10,087 bases of DNA from Goniomonas avonlea (Eukaryota > Cryptophyceae > Goniomonadida > Goniomonadaceae), in the NCBI GenBank assembly GCA_003573635.1, contig QUTJ01031154.1, positions 1 to 10,087 of the forward strand, written 5' to 3'. Position numbers and translations under genes: made by a program. Positions within the stretch are counted from its first letter, which is position 1. The number at the start of each line of letters is the position of its first letter. Below the pieces are notes generated by a model. The model did no database searches, had not been told where the DNA came from, and saw only the letters and a program-made list of their open reading frames with translations. Positions 1-7,785 of the stretch are shown here, piece by piece.

Positions 1-43
<43 letters not shown>
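1..43. repeat. (TA)n microsatellite, cut by window edge
   Basis: An uninterrupted TA dinucleotide run of 43 nt opens the window and presumably continues to the left. It is followed by unique sequence (tgactgcatc). No gene is associated with it. Confidence 0.95.
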
Positions 44-45
<2 letters not shown>

Positions 46-233
46 CTGCATCACTGTCCGGCCCGGGGGCCACCCACTGACAACAAATGCCAGTCTGAGA
101 GCCCTCCTATGGCCGGCGTTAATTAATTGGCAAATTGAAGCCCTTGAAAATCAACATATATATGCCATGATGTATATGCGCGAGCTCTAGAGTCAAGTTT
201 AAGTCAAGATTAACCCAAGTTAATACTGTGTAT

Positions 234-254
234 ACATTAACACTGTGTTAATGT
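234..254. repeat. Perfect 10-bp inverted repeat
   Basis: The arms acattaacac and gtgttaatgt are exact reverse complements separated by one T, so the segment could form a cruciform or bind a dimeric protein. It lies in AT-rich DNA (about 120-420) full of related TTAA/TGTGT words. It is noncoding as far as I can see, and a chance origin is possible in such simple sequence. Confidence 0.7.
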
Positions 255-435
255 TGTGCACAGTGTACAATGTCATATAATTAATACCATGTACCTATTA
301 TGCCCGCGCAACCAAGGCTTTGGCCTTTGCATATGATTAATAATTATATACCGTAACGGTATATACACATGAGATGAATTAATGTACTTTCGAGTTTGTG
401 TATTAAACACTGGCACATTTGTTATTAAAAACCCA

Positions 436-482
436 GGGGGGGGGGGGGAGAGAATCTGATCTAGAGAGAGATCTAGAGAGAG

Positions 483-521
<39 letters not shown>

Positions 522-522
522 A
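436..522. repeat. G13 run followed by (GA)n tract
   Basis: Thirteen consecutive G residues (436-448) run into an imperfect GA tract with two AGATCTAGAGAGAG-like interruptions, then a cleaner (GA)n to about 519. The plus strand is almost pure purine here. The Ser/Leu-rich minus-strand and Arg/Glu-rich plus-strand reading frames across it are translations of the simple repeat, not genes. Confidence 0.92.
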
Positions 523-644
523 AGGATTAATCGCCGACTCGTGCAAGCCTCAGGCTGAGCCTTTTCAGCTAGATCGAACTGCTGACTCAACACTGAGTGG
601 CCACAAACCCGGCGTGAAGGCCTGCCTGAACTTGAAGACTCGCG

Positions 645-667
645 GTGTGTGTGTGTGAGAGAGAGAG
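645..667. repeat. (GT)n-(GA)n compound microsatellite
   Basis: A short GT run passes directly into a GA run between copies 1 and 2 of the degenerate repeat. It appears to be part of the repeat unit. Confidence 0.85.
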
Positions 668-737
668 GATTCAAGCGCCAGATCAGGAACCGCTGAGCGG
701 CCACCGACCCATGAGGGCCAGGCCCTGCCTGAAGGCA

Positions 738-806
738 TAAGAGAGAAGAGGAGAGAAGAGAAGAGAAGAGAGAGAGAGAGAGGTAGTGGTGTGTGTGTGT
801 GTGTGT
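738..806. repeat. GAGAA/(GA)n and (GT)n tracts
   Basis: A purine tract (738-782) is followed by agg tagtg and a (GT)9 run ending near 806. It sits between copies 2 and 3 of the degenerate repeat, repeating the microsatellite-plus-core arrangement. Confidence 0.85.
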
Positions 807-919
807 CCTACCATAGTACTCTGGTAGCGCGCGCGAGAGAGCGCGGTTTCAAGCCATAATTCAGGAAGTTCAACCGTAATTGAGCGGCCACTGTCAGACC
901 CGTGAGCCTGGTGATGAAC

Positions 920-2170
920 CGGCCATCAACCGGTGATTGGAACTTTGAAGTTCAACTTTGAAATTCGGGCCAATTTTTTTTTTTTGGGTTGTAGAAATGA
1001 GGGCCATCCATGTCTTCGTATTTCCAACTGTCAGATTGTGCGTCGTTTTGTCGAAACAAAATCCTCAGAATCTGGATCTCGCTACTCTCTGTATTGTTCA
1101 ACCTCTCCCCAATTCCACAGTTCGCAGGGTTGGCTTCTTGCCAGCCCCTCGATCGTCAAAAAAAGTGTCGCACGGTCGCAAAACGCGATCACCTGCGTGA
1201 GGCTCCTCCTGGCACCCCAGTTGCACCATGACGGACGCTAGGGCCATGCAGCACGTGGAACCGAGGTTAGAACCATCCTCCGTGGCTCGAGCACCAATCA
1301 CCATAAACCGCCAAGTTAACGAACGTTTCAGGTCGCTCTCACAGCCAACCTTGCTTGGAAAGACCCCGTTGGCTGAACCATGGCCACCATCATGTTCCGT
1401 GAAGTGTTTGGCCACAGTTCTTGGTGCCGTTCACCAGTGCGTACAGAACACCACCGCCACACGGTCGCAGCTGATTGCAGACCTGTGAGGACCACCCTGG
1501 CGTGTGCAGTCCCTGTCTCTGAACGTGGATCCGTCTCGAGGGGGAGAGAGCTCATCACCTGAACGCCTGCAAGTGTTCACCTTGACGGGGGTCGTGCGAA
1601 TACGTCCATAGACGACCATACGTCCACATATACGTCCACAGTTCCGTTAACTTCTGCAAAGACACGGAACCGACAGCCCACCACGATCGCAGTTCATCAC
1701 CACGCGCAGGCCTGTCATGTGTCACGCTCGCATAGCACGTTTTCAGCGGTGATGTGGACCGGCGAGTCCGATCCAATATAATCCGGCGAGTCCGATCCAT
1801 CATCCCCAAACGGTCGCGCGTGCAATATTGCCACAAAGCATGAGGCGGCCGCAGTTCACCATCACAGTCATAGTGCACCATCGGCGTGCCATCTTCCATC
1901 ATAACGCCACTCCTCACCGGACGATGCGTTACAGTTCCTCAAATTCATACCGTCGGAGTGCCCGGAGAGTTTGAGGCGTTCGCAGTTCACCATCCCACCT
2001 TACGACGCGTTCGCACGAGTCACCTTTTCACTCATAGTTCACCGTCCGAGTGCCCTTGAGAGCGTTCGTCGCCCTCCTCTCCTCCCTCCTCCTCCTTGGT
2101 GTCCTTGTCGATCCAGAGTCCCTTTTCGATGCCGACCTGTGTTACCCGATCAGCGGTGTGAGACTCAGGG
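920..2170. repeat. Noncoding stretch with diverged CAGTTCACCATC-type repeats
   Basis: No reading frame here looks like protein of a known family, and no convincing exon was found. What can be seen is a set of related words. A cgcagttcaccatc copy occurs at 1850-1863 and again at 1981-1994, both preceded by tgaggcg. A relative lies at 1678-1702. The motif accgtcSgagtgccc recurs at about 1951 and 2040. Several tacgtccac(a/t) units lie at 1600-1640. The pattern suggests an eroded tandem or dispersed repeat of roughly 100-170 bp. A 25-nt part of it recurs inside a SAS-6 intron. Confidence 0.55.
1759..1799. repeat. 24-bp period tandem duplication
   Basis: The 17-mer ccggcgagtccgatcca occurs at 1759-1775 and again at 1783-1799, exactly 24 bp apart, within the larger repeat-rich noncoding stretch. 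No function is suggested by the sequence. Confidence 0.85.
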
Positions 2171-2195
2171 TGATTCGATCCTAGGCTGAGTGAGT

Positions 2196-2416
2196 CATTG
2201 AGAGAGAGGCAAAGGGGACGAGGGTAGAGGGAGAATCCTGGGACAGTGAGTGAGTGAGTGAGTGAGTGAGACATTGAGAGAGAGGCAAGGAGATGGTAGA
2301 GGAGAACCCTGGGAGAGTGAGTGAGTGAGTGAGTGAGTGAGTGAGTCATTGAGTGAGAGGCACGGAGAACGAGGGAAGAGGGATATAATCCTGGGAGAGT
2401 GAGTGAGTGAGTGGGT
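2196..2416. repeat. Minisatellite, three units of about 75 bp
   Basis: Units begin at cattgagagagagg-like words at 2196, 2272 and 2347, giving periods of 76 and 75 bp. Each has the order cattgag, gaggca.gg, agag.g, atcctggga or aaccctggga, then a (GTGA)n block of five to seven repeats. The nested (GTGA)n itself varies in number. The long minus-strand frame across it (SLTHSLTHS) is only the translation of the repeat. Confidence 0.9.
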
Positions 2417-2423
2417 GAACGCC

Positions 2424-2490
2424 CCTTCCCCCCTCTCCCTCCCTTCCTCCCCCCTCCCTTTCTTTCGCTTTCTCCACCCCTCTCACTCCC
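2424..2490. repeat. Pyrimidine-rich tract
   Basis: About 65 nt of C and T with few purines (ccccttccccccctctccc type) lies between the minisatellite and the 3' end of the laminin-domain gene. On the minus strand it is a purine tract downstream of that gene's stop codon. I see no defined terminator or poly(A) signal in it. Confidence 0.8.
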
Positions 2491-2572
2491 TCCGACGGGG
2501 GTGCAGGGCTTATGGGCGCCCATGAACCGCTGCACCACACTGCGACGCGACAACCCGTGGACAAGGTGGATC

Positions 2573-3826
2573 TTAGGCTGTTTGGATGACAGATATCTTG
2601 GTAAAACCCACCTTTCGTGCAGAATTGTCTTGCATAAAGAAGTACACGTAGTGTTCACCCATTGGGATACCCTGTGAGTGGGTCAGCGACGCGCTGTAGA
2701 AGTCAACTGCATGCCCGATCATCAGGGGGACGTGACAGGACAAGTATCAACCTGAAGGTTGATGGTGACTTCTGAGAATGAGTCTCCATGAGAACCAATT
2801 CCAATCACTTGGAATTCTCCAATCGGGAACTTGTCGTTGATATGTGCGATGAGACGGCCAGCTGCCGCGAGAGTGAGCGTCGGACAAACAATGCCGGCCT
2901 TGCAAACCTGCAGGGAAGGGGATGTTCCACACAACACACAGAAGGATGATGGGCTCAGCGTAAACGACCTCGCCGTCCTTGTAATTCGTCTCGAGGACTG
3001 TCGACGGAGTAAGGCACACGATTGTAAACATGTTTCACGTACCAGGAACGGTGTAGGTGGAGACACGGCTCACGATAAGTCTACTCAGTGTCAGGAAAGG
3101 TAACAACTGTGGAGTCTATGCACCTGGGTCGGCGCAGGCTTGCCATCGCTGTGAGCTTGACACCGCTCAGATGAGTGATTTCTGGACCAGCATAGTGCGA
3201 CCCTCGAATAAGCATCTCCGACAACGAGCCCAAAACCCTGCGACAAAGTAAGCAATCAGAAGGGTCCAGCTGGGCCGTGAACCTGAGGAGGTCTTCTTTG
3301 GTGGCCGGAGAATGGTCGTTAACATGATACCACTTTGCCTCCGAAGCAAAGCACACACGATGTTGTCCTGTGCAACTTCCATGAATAGAAGGATACAAAC
3401 GTGAGGCACACCTCGATACGAAATTTCTGACGGGACTACTTCTTTCCGGCCAATTCGCTCGTTACCGCTGACCAAGACCACGTCGTACCGTGTTGCCTCG
3501 TCCGTGTACTTGCCTTCCGCGTGCTCGCCCCAACTCAAGATGAACTCGAGATAGCCGCCATAAGCGGCACTCTTGTCGCCGAGATACGATTGTGGAGCGC
3601 GAAAGTACCACTCGTCAGCCCCAGCGTCGGAAGCCTCGACCGGCATGAAGTCGTGCTCCCGTTCCTTGTACCTGCGCAGGTCGGATACTGTGCTGCCAGG
3701 TTGCGAGCTGATGGACCACCCCTCCATCCCAGTGGCAAAATCACTGAAAGCTAGAACACGCTCAGACGCAACGCATCCTGCATTCAGGAGGAGCAAAAGC
3801 GCAGCTACCAAACGATGCGCCAACAT
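2573..3826 (-). CDS. Secreted laminin-B-domain protein with ML/NPC2-like C-terminal domain
   Basis: Exons read on the minus strand: 3826-3412, 3367-3283, 3237-3124, 3080-3043, 2997-2969, 2907-about 2742, 2706-2573 (stop TAA). Introns are 44, 45, 43, 45 and 61 nt plus one unresolved. The product is about 326 aa. Residues 1-21 (MLAHRLVAALLLLLNAG...) are a signal peptide, so it should be secreted. Residues about 26-197 match the laminin B/domain IV pattern: F-D-W-like start (FSDF..GMEGW), YFRAPQSYLGDKSAAYGG, then after splicing TKEDLLRVLGSLSEMLIRG and a closing LSGVKL. The rest (from about 206) resembles an ML lipid-binding domain: LTLAAAGRLIAHI, VTINLQVDTCP, GHAVDFYSASL, IPMGEHYVYFFMQD. A further in-frame ATG at 3880 exists; 3826 is preferred because it starts directly at the signal peptide. 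The 2968-2908 donor is ambiguous (GTCGTT or GTTTAC). The last junction does not hold frame under a normal intron, so the gene could carry a frameshift. ML assignment is inference; laminin B is stronger. Confidence 0.75.
2707..2751 (-). other. Unresolved splice or frameshift site in laminin/ML gene
   Basis: Upstream coding reads VTINLQVDTCPV and then meets TGA at 2724-2722. Downstream coding (DFYSASLTHSQG...) is open in another frame to TAA at 2575-2573 and extends back in frame as PLMIGHAV. A GTTGAT...GCATGCAG intron of 45 nt (2751-2707) matches the size of its neighbours but gives the wrong phase and an early stop. A GTCCTG donor at 2741 keeps frame but makes a 35-nt intron and drops the CP residues. 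One missing C in the C5 run near 2724-2728 would also join the frames. Confidence 0.6.
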
Positions 3827-4029
3827 CGGGAGAAAACCAAAACGCTCTCTTGCCGGTAGGGCACCAGAAGTTTCATACAATGATTTTTCCGGATCGAGTT
3901 TGTAACAAAATCAGAGCGGAAAAACCCTCCTTTCAAAACGAAAACTTGCGAGTTCCCGCCGACCAGCGTTGTGCGAGGCAAGCGACGGCTGAGGAGAGCG
4001 CACCCATCCAAAACCGCCCCATCCCGCGC
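3827..4029. promoter_or_regulatory. Short divergent promoter region of laminin/ML gene and SAS-6
   Basis: Only 203 bp separate the two start codons, which point away from each other, so both promoters and 5' UTRs must fit here or overlap coding sequence. The octamer TTCCCGCC at 3953-3960 equals a classical E2F/DP binding site, which would suit a cell-cycle-regulated centriole gene; this is inference from one short motif. No clear TATA box is seen. The plus-strand frame of SAS-6 stays open upstream to an ATG at 3850. Confidence 0.5.
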
Positions 4030-7000
4030 ATGTCTCTGGAATCAATGCAGGTCCTGTTTCAACAGGATGTTCCTGTGCGCGTTCGCCATCCTGAGCGCGA
4101 GGATCGCACTGCCGAATTGACTGTGCAAGTCTCAATGGGTCGCGATCCCGCCAGCTCCTCGCGACAGCAAGTTATGCGGGTTCAGTTGACTGACGAAACT
4201 GATCACTTATTTTTGTACACAATGGATGTGAGCGAAGAAGACTTCCAGACCCTCAAAACTGACCAAAGCATCTTGGTTGACTTTGGCACGTTTCCAGTGA
4301 AGTTCATTGAGCTTCTCGGGAGTTGCATGGACTCCAGAGGCGAAGCAGAGCCCAGGTCGACACTGCTGTCTCATACTTTCACGCTTAATCGAATTGCAGA
4401 TTTATTGGAACCCTCTCCACCACGACTGATGGCACCACTTTAAAACTGATTGAAACCAATTTATTCAAGCATCTCACTCATCTGAGTCTGATCTTTGTTC
4501 CCGGCAACAACATGGCTGTGATGCGGTATCTTTCTGGCCGCCTGACACAGTTGAAGGTCAGTTTTATCGGAGGTGGCTTGGGTTGACGTCGTCTTGCAGG
4601 GAACAAACCAGGATTTGGACAACAAGCTGCGTGACACCAATGAATCGCTCAGCAGCCGCCTGCAGCAATGTGAAGCGAGATGCGCTGAGTACAAGCGGGA
4701 ATCCGACCACTGTTCAACATTGGTATCGGATCTCAAAGTCCAGCATAGCGGAGAGCTCGCGCGCGCAAAAGAGGAGGCGCTAGCAGCCCAAACTGCCATG
4801 GCTCGGGAGCACGATCGGGAAAAGCGGGATTTGGAAAAGGCTGCCCAGGACGCGGTATGGCCTTGAGTTTATGCTAACTAATGTGGTTCTCATCCCAGGC
4901 CGCAGGCTGGGGTTGCCAAGGAACAGCTTGACAAACTGCGGTCTGAGAACACTGACCTGCGAGAAACTCGTGCTCAGCTGGAGGGTGAAGTGCGTGCGCT
5001 GTCTCTCAAAGCGAAGGGTCTATCGCAACAGGTAGACTTGCAAGCCGCAGAGCTGGCAGAGCTACGTGAGGGGAATAAATCCTTAGACACCACGCGGTAT
5101 TCACAGGTGTGAGGCTGTCACAGTCACGCCTTTCAGCTGACTGGACTCGATGCAGGAGCGTTGCCTCAACGCAAACGCAGTGCAGCTGTCCACATTGGAG
5201 CAACAGGTGGCTGACAAAGAGGAACTCGTGAATCGTCTCAGCTCACTGGTGGACACTGTCCGGAGCGAAAAGGTGCGTGCTCCCGTCTTGCAGTCCAAAG
5301 ACAGAGTTTTCGGTCACGGCTCGTCGCCTGAGCGCTAGCATGACGGGTTCACAGTTCCGCCATGTCCTCACGGCTCCACCACGATCACAGTTTATCACCA
5401 TGTTCAGTTCACTGCGATGCTCACAGATCCTATCATCTCGAGACAGTCAACTGGCATGCCTGCTTGACCTGGAGTTCAACTTAGATCCACCGCAGGCGCA
5501 CGTGGAAGAAACCTTGTCGGTGTACAAAGCTAACTGTCTCAAGCTCGAGGACAAGGTCAAGGCCAGCGCTAACGAAATCAGCAAGGTATTGCCCCCAGTG
5601 CTGAAATTCACTTGGGTACAATTTGAGTGAGGAACACGAAATCTCACGACTCCCGAGGATCTAGTCAGATCGTCATTTTAGCATCGAAAAGAATCCGACG
5701 TTTGTCGATTCGGACTTGGAAAACAGTTCCCAAAGAACCGCCATAATCCGCATGTTGGTTTGCGATTTATTCTTGTGGCCCACTGACGTTTGACCGCAGG
5801 GAAATCAAATTATCCAGACTCTACAGAACGAGCTTCGAGCGATGAAGACCCGACTGCGGTCACGAAAGGCGCTGGGGGAGCAGCTCAAGGCTCGGGCAGC
5901 GCAATGTGAACAGGAATCGTCTCGACAGGCACAGGCCGCGAATGCTGCCAGGTACTTTCTTCGCGATGCTATGCTGTGGACAATCATCACCTGCACCGCT
6001 GTTGTCAAAGCTGTTAGAGTGGGTGGCGACATCGCTCTTCTCTCCTCTCCCTTGTGTCTCCCTTCTCTGTGCACTGGGTGACTTGGCATGCCGACCTCGC
6101 TTTTCTCTCTGGTTTCTCGCTTTCACCCCCCCCCCCCCCCCTCTCTCTCTCCCCCCCCCCCCCCCCTTTTCTGTGTGCACTGGTAACTTGGCAACATTTC
6201 GCCAAAAATGTGGTCTAGTGCCCCCTGTAAACCAGGCGTAATAAAGGCGCAATCTACGTAAACCAGGCTTTTGCGTGGAGTACTGACTGGCGCCGACAGA
6301 GAGGAGGTTCAACGACTGCAGTTTGCTCTTCAGACCGCGGAAAAGCAGGTCGCTCAGTGCGAGGAGAAGGCCAAGGAAGATCAAGCTCTCCTGGAGAGCA
6401 ACAAGCAGAGTGAGTTGTGTTTGGTGGTTCATTAACAGAGTCAAAAGTCCTATGCACAATGTCATCATGTACCACAAAGCACACGCACTCTGTTGTGCAC
6501 CCCTCACTGGAGCTGAATTTCGCCACTAACATAGGGTGTGTCACCACAGAAACCGAACTTCGCGGCTAATTTCGATTGCGCCACACTAATCAAATCTGAT
6601 ATGTTTGCAGTGATCCAATGGTTGAACAAGGAAGTCAACGAGGCATCTCTGGCACACAGCTCCTACTCCCACTCGCATATGAGTTCAGCGCTCACGTATC
6701 GGCCACCCGTCGGGGCTGCATCCACGCTCTCTCTCTCTCCACTTGCTCAGGTGCGCTTGTTTCTCGGGCTTTTCGTACGTGCTGGTGTGCTGCTGCCTGT
6801 TGCGCCGTGTTCCTGTGACGAACCCTGGCACCAAGACGATCATAACAGATGTCGCTGGCCCATGGAATAGGGGCATCTGGGGGCTCCCCTGCCGCCTCCA
6901 CCACGGCGATTGGAGCTGGGCTGCCTGGCAGCACTGTTACGTACAAACCGCCGCAAAGTGTACTGTCATCACTGTCTGGATTCTCTGCGGCGCCTGGCCG

Positions 7001-7202
7001 ACAGAGCAGCGGAAGCAACACGTGCGGAGCCCCAGCAACAGGGGCCAATGCTGGCATTGGTCGCCACGATGTGAGTTCTTGGCGACAGTCTGCTGGTGCT
7101 GGTTCGCTTCGGGTTGGGGCCCCTGAAGTCGGCGGGGCATCGGTTGTGAGCGGTTCTGTGGTATTTCGTGGCGCTGATGGGACTGATGACCGAGGAGCGT
7201 AG
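4030..7202 (+). CDS. SAS6: SAS-6, centriole/basal body cartwheel protein
   Basis: Ten exons: 4030-4355, 4400-4556, 4600-4854, 4906-5106, 5156-5272, 5496-5585, 5800-5951, 6300-6409, 6611-6750, 6849-7202. All have GT-AG introns and consistent phases, giving 633 aa (human SAS-6 is 657). SAS-6 self-assembles into the nine-fold cartwheel hub that templates centrioles. Residues 1-160 are the globular head: QVLFQQDVPVRVR start, VQLTDETDHLFLY, then the PISA-type stretch EEDFQTLKTDQSILVDF and FPVKFIELL. IETNLFKHLTHLSL places a Phe at 131, the residue used in head-to-head oligomerisation. Residues about 165-470 form a heptad-like coiled coil rich in E, K, Q, L and A. WLNKEVNE (about 473-480) is the family's motif at the end of the rod. 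Residues 490-633 are a low-complexity Ser/Gly/Ala tail with TYRPP and TYKPP. The start at 4030 is chosen because orthologues begin just before QVLF; an in-frame ATG at 3850 would add 60 residues. Intron 3 uses the second of two nearby AGs (4905). Introns 5-9 are far longer (98-348 nt) than 1-4 (43-51 nt). I am very sure of identity, slightly less of exon 10 being one piece. Confidence 0.95.
5273..5495 (+). other. SAS-6 intron 5, carrying a dispersed repeat
   Basis: This 223-nt intron begins GTGCGT and ends CCACCGCAG. Positions 5350-5359 (cacagttccg) and 5376-5400 match 1637-1646 and 1678-1702 in the same order; the 25-nt block differs at two positions. The intron is four to five times the size of the upstream ones, as expected if repeat DNA had been inserted. 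Confidence 0.7.
6126..6166. repeat. C16-(CT)5-C16 tract in SAS-6 intron 7
   Basis: Two 16-nt C runs (6126-6141 and 6151-6166) flank a CT pentamer. It lies within the 348-nt intron 5952-6299, and pyrimidines also dominate about 6035-6060 upstream. The opposite strand has two long G runs and could fold into a G-quadruplex. Length is probably variable and hard to sequence accurately. Confidence 0.9.
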
Positions 7203-7785
7203 TCGTGGCTGTAGGAGTTCACAGAAATACACGTTTGTACATTATATGGATTCATCGTTGAACCTAGAGCATCGAGCGTGTCATTTTGATCTTATTTTTT
7301 TGTGGCACTTTCACCATCAATGTCCATATGAAAATCAAGACCCTTCCCAAACGAGAGCTTCAGTGTTCCCCGAGTTTTCTTGTAGCACGCCCAAAAATTC
7401 TTCTCCTCCTCTTCGCAGCCCACCCAGAACCACCGACGCATGTGGCAAGCTCGCATTTTTTCCTGGTTCAACGTGAGACGACTGAGAATTCAACTATATC
7501 TCTACATGTTGCTCTGTGCATGCCTTCAACGCCTCCTCCTTTGAAAGCCCTGCTGTGTGGCAGCTGCTACTCATGTCGCTGAATGAGCGGCTGGAACTTT
7601 CATGTAACGGCGTCGATTCTCCGGTCGATACGGCGGAATCCGGGCAGATACGCAAAAGCTTACAGTAGCGCGGAGACGATAACAATTTTGTTTAGAGCTC
7701 TGCTTGTTAGCGTGGACGAAGACCTCACTCTCTTTGAGCTTTCGGTTGCCGGCATTCCACGGGTCAGGTCCTTCGACGACTGGCC
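7203..7785. other. Intergenic region between SAS-6 and tetraspanin-like gene
   Basis: This 583-bp stretch must hold the SAS-6 3' UTR and the promoter and 5' UTR of the downstream gene. I find no convincing exon, RNA gene or repeat. Open frames at 7583-7852 (plus) and 7571-7840 (minus) lack family features and overlap the start of the next coding region, so they are treated as chance. There is a T7 run near 7294 and a pyrimidine-rich patch near 7398-7415 ending in cgcag, which could be a 5' UTR intron acceptor. Confidence 0.5.

Larger units (their letters stand above)
593..919 (+). repeat. Three degenerate copies of a GTGT/GAGA-linked repeat
   Basis: A core like ctgagyggccacnnaccc followed by a ggcc/gcctgaa-type tail occurs at about 593-630, 693-734 and 880-919. 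The second and third copies are each preceded by a GT and a GA microsatellite and by a ttcaagcc...tcaggaa stretch; the first follows the large (GA)n tract. The copies have diverged and are unevenly spaced (about 100 and 187 bp). This looks like an old tandem or dispersed element that carries its own simple-repeat head. I do not recognise the family. Confidence 0.6.

Noticed and set aside
273-704. 143-aa minus-strand frame across the purine repeats
   Set aside because: Its Ser/Leu-rich middle is the translation of (GA)n; no family features and no splice logic.
933-1241. Plus-strand frame of 102 aa in the upstream region
   Set aside because: No recognisable domain, mixed composition, and overlapping frames of similar length in the same place; nothing supports coding.
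2196-2416. CRISPR-like array
   Set aside because: Units are contiguous and similar along their whole length with no unique spacers; the host is a eukaryote with introns.
2032-2658. 208-aa minus-strand frame next to the laminin/ML gene
   Set aside because: Most of it is the minisatellite and purine tract (SLTHS repeats). Its start overlaps the last laminin/ML exon in another frame.
3850-4029. 60-residue N-terminal extension of SAS-6 from an upstream in-frame ATG
   Set aside because: Known SAS-6 proteins start right before the QVLF-like first strand, which fits the ATG at 4030; the extension would overlap the divergent promoter.
5860-6507. 215-aa minus-strand frame opposite SAS-6
   Set aside because: It runs antisense to coding exons 7 and 8 and through C/CT simple sequence (Gly/Arg repeats).
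6692-7255. 187-aa minus-strand frame
   Set aside because: Pro/Ala/Thr-rich because it is antisense to the Ser/Gly/Ala-rich SAS-6 tail.
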